Assembly (NCBI GenBank): GCA_033065855.1
Contig: JAVXUO010000035.1
Coordinates: 1-64,000 of the forward strand
Reading direction: 5' to 3'
DNA length: 64,000 nt
Origin: Escallonia rubra
Taxonomy: Eukaryota > Streptophyta > Magnoliopsida > Escalloniales > Escalloniaceae
Shown here: positions 58,801 through 64,000 of the stretch, piece by piece
How positions within the stretch are numbered: position 1 is the stretch's first letter
Layout of the letters: each line of letters opens with the position of its first letter
Notes under the pieces: model-generated
What the model was told of the DNA's origin: nothing
Databases searched by the model: none
Seen by the model: the letters and a program-made list of their open reading frames with translations, nothing else
Position numbers and translations under genes: made by a program

Positions 58801-60236
58801 TACCTCACAATACCCCAAAGGCAGATCTTCAACGCCCCCCCCCCCCACCTCCCAGGTCCCAAATCCCCCCCACTTTTCCCAACAGAAAATCACCCCAACC
58901 CCCCCAGCCGAGACCCTATCCCCCACACCCAAGACCCCCTAAAGTCCCAAGAACAATCGTAAAGTTCATCATTCAACTACCACATTCAAATTCAAATCAA
59001 ATCGCAAGACTAGCGGAGGAACCATTACCCACCCACAACAAACCAAAGTAGACACACAGTCTGGCAGAAAAGAGCACTAAAACCCCGCAACCACCCTTCC
59101 CCCCCCCGACCACCCCAAACTGAACAGATTGCCTCACAATACCCCATAGGCAGATCTTCAACGCCCCCCCCTCCCGGGTCCCAAATCCCCCCCACTTTTC
59201 CCAACAGAAAATCACCCTAACCCCCCCAGCCGAGACCCTATCCCCCACACCCAAGACCCCCTGAAGTCCCAAGAACAATCGTAAAGTTCATCTTTCAACT
59301 ACCACATTCAAATTCGAATCAAATCGCAAGACAAGCGGAGGAACCATTACCCACCCACAGCAAACCAAAGTAGACACACAGGCTGGTAGAAAAGAGCACT
59401 AAAACCCCAAAACCCCCAATACCCCATAGGCAGATCTTCAACGCCCCCCCCCCCCTCTCAGGTCCCAAATCCCCCCCACTTTTCCCAACAGAAAATCACC
59501 CCAACCCCCCTAGCCGAGACCCTTTCCCCCACACCCAAGACCCCCTGAAGTCCCAAGAACAATCGTAAAGTTCATCCTTCAACTACCACATTCAAATTCG
59601 AATCAAATCGCAAGACAAGCGGAGGAACTATTACCCACCCACAGCAAACCAAAGTAGACACACAGGCTGGCAGAAAAGAGCACTAAAACCCCGAAACCCC
59701 CCTTCCCCCCGACCACCCCAAACTGAACAGATTGCCTCACAATACCCCATAGGCAGATCTTCAACGCCCCCCCCCCTCTCAGGTCCCAAATCCCCCCCCC
59801 CCCAACTTTTCCCAACAGAAAATCACCCCAACCCCCCAGCCGAGACCCTATCCCCCACACCCAAGACCCCCTAAAGTCCCAAGAACAATCGTAAAGTTCA
59901 TCATTCAACTACCACATTCAAATTCGAATCAAATCGCAAGACAAGCGGAGGAACCATTACCCACCCACAACAAACCAAAGTAGACACACATGCTGGCAGA
60001 AAAGAGCACTAAAACCCCGAAACCCTCCTTCCCCCCCGACCACCCCAAACTGAACAGATTGCCTCACAATACCCCATAGGCAGATCTTCAACGCCCCCCC
60101 CCCCCTCCCGGGTCCCGAATCCCCCCTACTTTTCCCAACATAAATCCACTTTTCCCAACAAAAAATCACCCCAACCCCCCTAGCCGAGACCCTATCCCCC
60201 ACACCCAAGACCCCCTGAAGTCCCAAGAACAATCCC
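55875..60236. repeat. Nested tandem duplication: 1.54-kb period plus array of ~330-bp units
   Basis: A block starting GAAAAGGACTCGATCTTGTG at 55875 recurs at 57413 (period 1538 bp). It contains an A part (about 1.15 kb) followed by a B unit that starts CGTAAAGTTCATCCTTCAAC. B units start at 57011, 57338 (partial), 58612, 58958, 59280, 59564 and 59890, spaced 284 to 346 bp. B is full of C runs on the + strand. The A copy at 55875 lacks about 70 bp that is present near 57850-57920 of the second. The open frames seen on the minus strand repeat from unit to unit and follow the G-rich sequence; they are not convincing genes. Confidence 0.9.
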
Positions 60237-62680
60237 GTAACCAAGACTGAGCCCCTCTGACCCAAGCCCTCGTGTTACTACTAAAGACAACAAACTGAAC
60301 ACAAACCCAAAAATCCACCACTGTAAATATCGAAACAGATAAGAAAGAAATTTAAAAGGCGGAAGGATAGTTTAGAAATGACGGTCAAAAAATGCAGTTG
60401 AGATTCATGTCGCCGCCAGCGTGATTCTGGTCGCCGCCAGCGAGATTCCGGTCATCTCTGGCTGACGGTGGAAATAGGTCGATCGAGCAGATCAACTTCA
60501 GATCTACCTAGAATGACCGAGATCGGAGACTTACCTTGAGGTCGCCATCTCCGATCAATATCTGGTGAGACGCCTGCCACCGACCACCCGCCGCTTGCTC
60601 CGTCGGCCACCAACGGTTCACGCCATAAAATAAACTACCACACAAGACTGAAATAACCTATAACCTAATCGCCGGAGCGGTTGCCGGAGTGGTTGCCGCC
60701 CCACACGCGCAGAAGCACGATGGGGCGACCATGGTGACTTTTTGGGGAGTTTGGTTTTAGAGAGAAGGCAAAGTATTTTTAGAGAGAGAAGTAGCCTCAG
60801 GCTCAATGTCATTCCCTGCAGCTAAATTTAATTAGGGGTGACTTTTAAGTACCAGATTACCATTTAAACATAGGAACACTTGACCTCAAGCTACCACACT
60901 AGTGCATATAGTAAGAACCAACTTGGGAACACCTTTATTTGGAAGGTTCGAGGAGAGCAGTGTCGAATTCCAACGACTCTTCTTTTGTTGCAGAAAATCC
61001 TGGATTCTTCAATGGGAGCTGTTGGCGGCCACAACTCCTCTCCCACAAAGACAACTGCGAGCTGCTTCTGCCCCAAAGACAACTGAGAGGTTGGTCCAAC
61101 CACCACACCAGACCTATATGTGGCTTGACTCTCAGTATCCACCCCTAGAGTTTTTCTTGCTTTCTATTGGATGTGCAATGACAACTATCTTGCTTCTCGG
61201 TGAACTCTTGCTATAATGCTATGCATATTTTGGTCCGCAATAAATAAATAGAGACCAGATTTGAACTTGCAAAACTGGATGGAGGGTGACAGATATATTG
61301 ACAAGATATAGTGAGAAGATCCCATACAAGGATACATGATTTTACTGAGCACCAAAAGCAAGGACATAAAATCAGTTTCAGACGAAGAGATATGATATTC
61401 CAACTCTAAAAGTGAAGTAGTCCAGTGCAGGAGTGCTTTTAAGGGCACTATGAAAGCCAAAGTTTTTATCTTAAGTGACATTATGGAGTGGGATTATCAA
61501 TTCCCTTAGAAGAAAACATGCTCACTTCAACAAGTTAGGTTTCTTCGCTTTCTGAAGTTCATGTTTTGGCAGAAGTTACAAGTACAATGATAAAGATCCA
61601 AACTTAATTGAACTGTTAAACCACTATTTGTTTTTCTTTAGGTTCCATTGGTTTCCTGTTATCATTTGCTCGGCATAAATATCAAGGACCAGCTCAAACT
61701 AAAAGAGGAGGTCCATGAGCTTGCAAACACAGAGAGTAAGAAAAGTTACAACCGACACACTACAGAGCAGTCATTCTGCAGCTTACTTGGGTTTCTCCAG
61801 AGATTTAACAATTTGGCGATACAAATGGATGCAAGGCTATGCAAAGAAGATTTGCAGATGATTCCAGTCTAAGAACAGTGATTGCTCTTGGCATAGAGGT
61901 CAATGCTGCCTATTTGAAACCGTGAAGTTGCGTCCACATCTCGAACTGCTAAAATTCTCAACCTGCAATTACTATTGTTAGTAAAATATCACAAAGAATT
62001 AGACTATATAGTCAAAGTTGAATGGATTTTGTCCGAGTAAACAACCTAAATGCATTTGATAGGAGACCCTGTGATCTGATCTTGAAAGTTTTTCGCTGGA
62101 AACGGTTTTCAAATTTTTGACAACTCTGTTTATCCAAAACACACCAGCTGGAACCCTTGTCCTCACTTCCTTCTAATACCCTGAACCATAACATACGCAG
62201 AAATAAGTACTTGAAGAAAGAAAACTTAACAGAGAAGCAATCACATGACACAGATGTGACGAGGTTCATCAATGGCCAAGTCCCCAAAGCATGACCAGTT
62301 GGCAATTTATATATTCAGCAGAGATTACAAAGCATAAGCCTAAATATATATTAGAACCCCAGAGCAAAAAAAAAAAAAAAATAGAAATGTAACCCTCCCC
62401 AGAGCTGGACCACTGCAGTTAGGGCTTGAGTGCAATACTTTCTGCTCATAATGTAGCTTGCGGAAGTCAGGCTTCACTTATTACAAAAATAGGTAACAAA
62501 CTACTTTTCAGGGGGGAAGAAAACACTTCCATTTGTTCCTGAGAAGCTGCATTTTGACCTTTCACAATATTTAATTTTGTATACCTTTCTAAAGCTTCAT
62601 TGTGGTATAAAGGGATCTCTACTAGAACGGCAACCAATTTCCCAGTTGCCTACTCATTGGGCACAAGGGAATATGTCAGA
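60237..62680. other. Intergenic stretch without a firm gene
   Basis: It includes CG-rich sequence at 60400-60750 (words CGCCGCCAGCG, GCCGGAG) that could be a promoter or 5' UTR, and a possible exon at 61642-61872. No family resemblance was found elsewhere. Confidence 0.4.
61642..61872 (+). CDS. Possible terminal exon of an unidentified gene or gene fragment
   Basis: A 76-residue open stretch follows a good acceptor (TTTTTCTTTAG at 61641) and reads VPLVSCYHLLGINIKDQ to FNNLAIQMDARLCKEDLQ before a stop. The composition is that of a soluble, Lys/Glu-rich protein. No upstream exons or start were identified and the family is not recognised. It may be a captured or decayed fragment. Confidence 0.25.
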   Translation, partial: VPLVSCYHLLGINIKDQLKLKEEVHELANTESKKSYNRHTTEQSFCSLLGFLQRFNNLAIQMDARLCKEDLQMIPV

Positions 62681-63908
62681 GGGAAAATTGCAAAAACCAA
62701 CCTCGTGGTTTGGGTCAGTTGCAAAAAGACCCCTGCTGTTACAAAAGTTGCAAAAGAACACATGAGGTCGCAAAAGTGTTGCAACCCACGGTTTCTGTTA
62801 CGGAATAAAAAATTTGTCCAAAATACCCCCGTAAATTGTCCAAATGAAAAAATTGCCTTCCATTCTTCACCACAAGGCGAACGGACAGAAGCTACGGACG
62901 GGGAAAGGGGAACACTAGTCACCAGCGAGGGCCGAAGCTACGGACGGAAACGAACGGCGGCAGACGAACAGAAGAAACGGCCGAAGCTACGGCCGACCAA
63001 AGCTAACCGGACGGAGGAAAAGCACGATCGAGACTACCGTTTTTTATATGGTGGCCTGTTTTCCTTCTCCGCCAGCGGACTGTTCTCTGGTTGATCAGCC
63101 GGCACCCTGGCCGTCACCGGTAAAACCAAACCATAGTTGCCGCACTACCAACGAGCCACATCCACCTCCACCACCGCCTGTCCGCAACCTATCCCACCCA
63201 CAACCGCCATCACCGCCATCTCCTGCACCCAATCCTGTCGTCGCCACCTACTGAACCCAATCCCGTCACCGCCAACACTCTCACCCAATCCCGCTGCCGC
63301 CATCACCATATAATGCCGTAGCTGCCATCGCCGCCCTGTCTTGCCTCCACCACCATCCGCACACCACCACGACCAAACACCACATACCCACGTCAACAAT
63401 CCCAAACACCACAATAATCCTAATCGAACAAATACAGATCAAGGGTTTCAGATTGCAATTTTGCGATTAAAATCCTAGATCTAGGATTGAAACCCTAGAT
63501 CTGCGACAACTTTCTCTCTCTTTCCCTTTCCTCTTCCATCCCGTCCCCTTCATGTTGCCTCACCTGCAAACGGTGGAACCCAAAATCGATGGACAGATCC
63601 AGGTGGAGCAGGCGCCGGCGGCGATTGTGATGAGGCAGGTGGCGGCGGTTAGGGTTTGGCTGATTGGAGTAGGAAAAAAATCAAGATTTGGAGAGGAAAG
63701 AAATAAAGGTCATTTTTGTCATTTCGTTAGAATAATTTCTACCAAACGCACTATTCAGGAGCGTGAACATCACTTGCCGTTAGTTTGAACGATTTTTTTA
63801 ACGGTTGTAACACTTTTGCAACCTCAGGTGTTCTTTTGCAACTTTTGTAACAGCAGGGGTCTTTTTGTAACTGACCCAAACCACGAGGTTGGTTTTTGCA
63901 ATTTTCCC
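62681..63908. mobile_element. Mutator-like element, non-autonomous, 1228 bp, with near-identical long ends
   Basis: The inverted ends start GGGAAAATTGCAAAAACCAA on both strands and stay nearly identical for about 105 bp (about five differences by eye). The flanks are the identical 9-bp sequence TATGTCAGA (62672-62680 and 63909-63917). The interior is GC-rich (CCACC / GCCGCC words) with AAACCCTAGATCT near 63500 and shows no transposase. Such interiors are common in Pack-MULEs that carry host gene pieces; no source was recognised. Confidence 0.9.
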
Positions 63909-64000
63909 TATGTCAGAATCAGATTTTTTTCAAATTAGTTCCATATAAGTACCCATAGCAAGAGTATTAGTGTTAACGGACTGTGTGTTGAGCTTTCTAA

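Noticed and set aside
62600-63094. 164-codon open frame across the start of the last Mutator-like element
   Set aside because: It crosses the element border and reads through the terminal inverted repeat, so it is not a natural gene.

Overview
This window is nuclear DNA from a flowering plant, almost certainly a dicot. The genes have plant-type introns, an Au-type SINE is present, and large stretches are transposon sequence (hAT, MULE, L1- and RTE-type LINEs, one Ty3/gypsy LTR element). The species cannot be told from the sequence. No operons, bacterial features or CRISPR arrays are present.

Five host genes are supported. From left to right they are: (1) a NIMA-related kinase of the NEK2 type (+), entered part-way through, with 12 exons from 104 to 11766; (2) an IQ67-domain calmodulin-binding protein of the IQD19 type (-), 3 exons, 14454 to 12624, tail-to-tail with the kinase; (3) a small secreted, probably GPI-anchored EGF-like ('notch-like') protein (+), 6 exons, 26465-28484; (4) an intronless plastid ribose-5-phosphate isomerase, RPI3 type (-), 33250-32390; (5) a PITH-domain protein (+), 8 exons, 43231-54380, with an 8.6-kb second intron. 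All exon joins below were checked for phase by hand, and each gene reads through to its stop. From memory, the Arabidopsis counterparts of 1, 4 and 5 lie together on chromosome 3 (At3g04810, At3g04790, At3g04780), and those of 2 and 3 are neighbours on chromosome 4 (At4g14750, At4g14746). The window therefore looks like an ancestral gene block that Arabidopsis has split between two regions.

The rest is mostly mobile DNA. 14.6-18.2 kb holds a 1.1-kb hAT element and a 0.5-kb MITE. 19.6-24.9 kb holds a decayed hAT transposase with an internal triplicated segment, followed by a 5'-truncated L1 LINE. 25.4-26.1 kb is a hAT deletion derivative with a perfect 8-bp target duplication. 35.4-41.1 kb is a Ty3/gypsy fossil that keeps gag and protease, lacks reverse transcriptase and integrase, and carries arrays of palindromic repeats instead. 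41.5-43.0 kb and 62.7-63.9 kb are Mutator-like elements with perfect 9-bp target duplications. The PITH gene's large intron contains a 1.76-kb tandem duplication that copies the end of exon 2, a hAT-like insertion and an RTE LINE relic. 55.9-60.2 kb is a nested tandem duplication that includes about six 330-bp C/G-rich units.

I found no gene system that looks wholly new. The most unusual structures are the hairpin-repeat array that replaces pol in the LTR element, the duplicated exon end next to a GC-AG intron in the PITH gene, the triplication inside the hAT transposase, and the 55.9-60.2 kb amplification.
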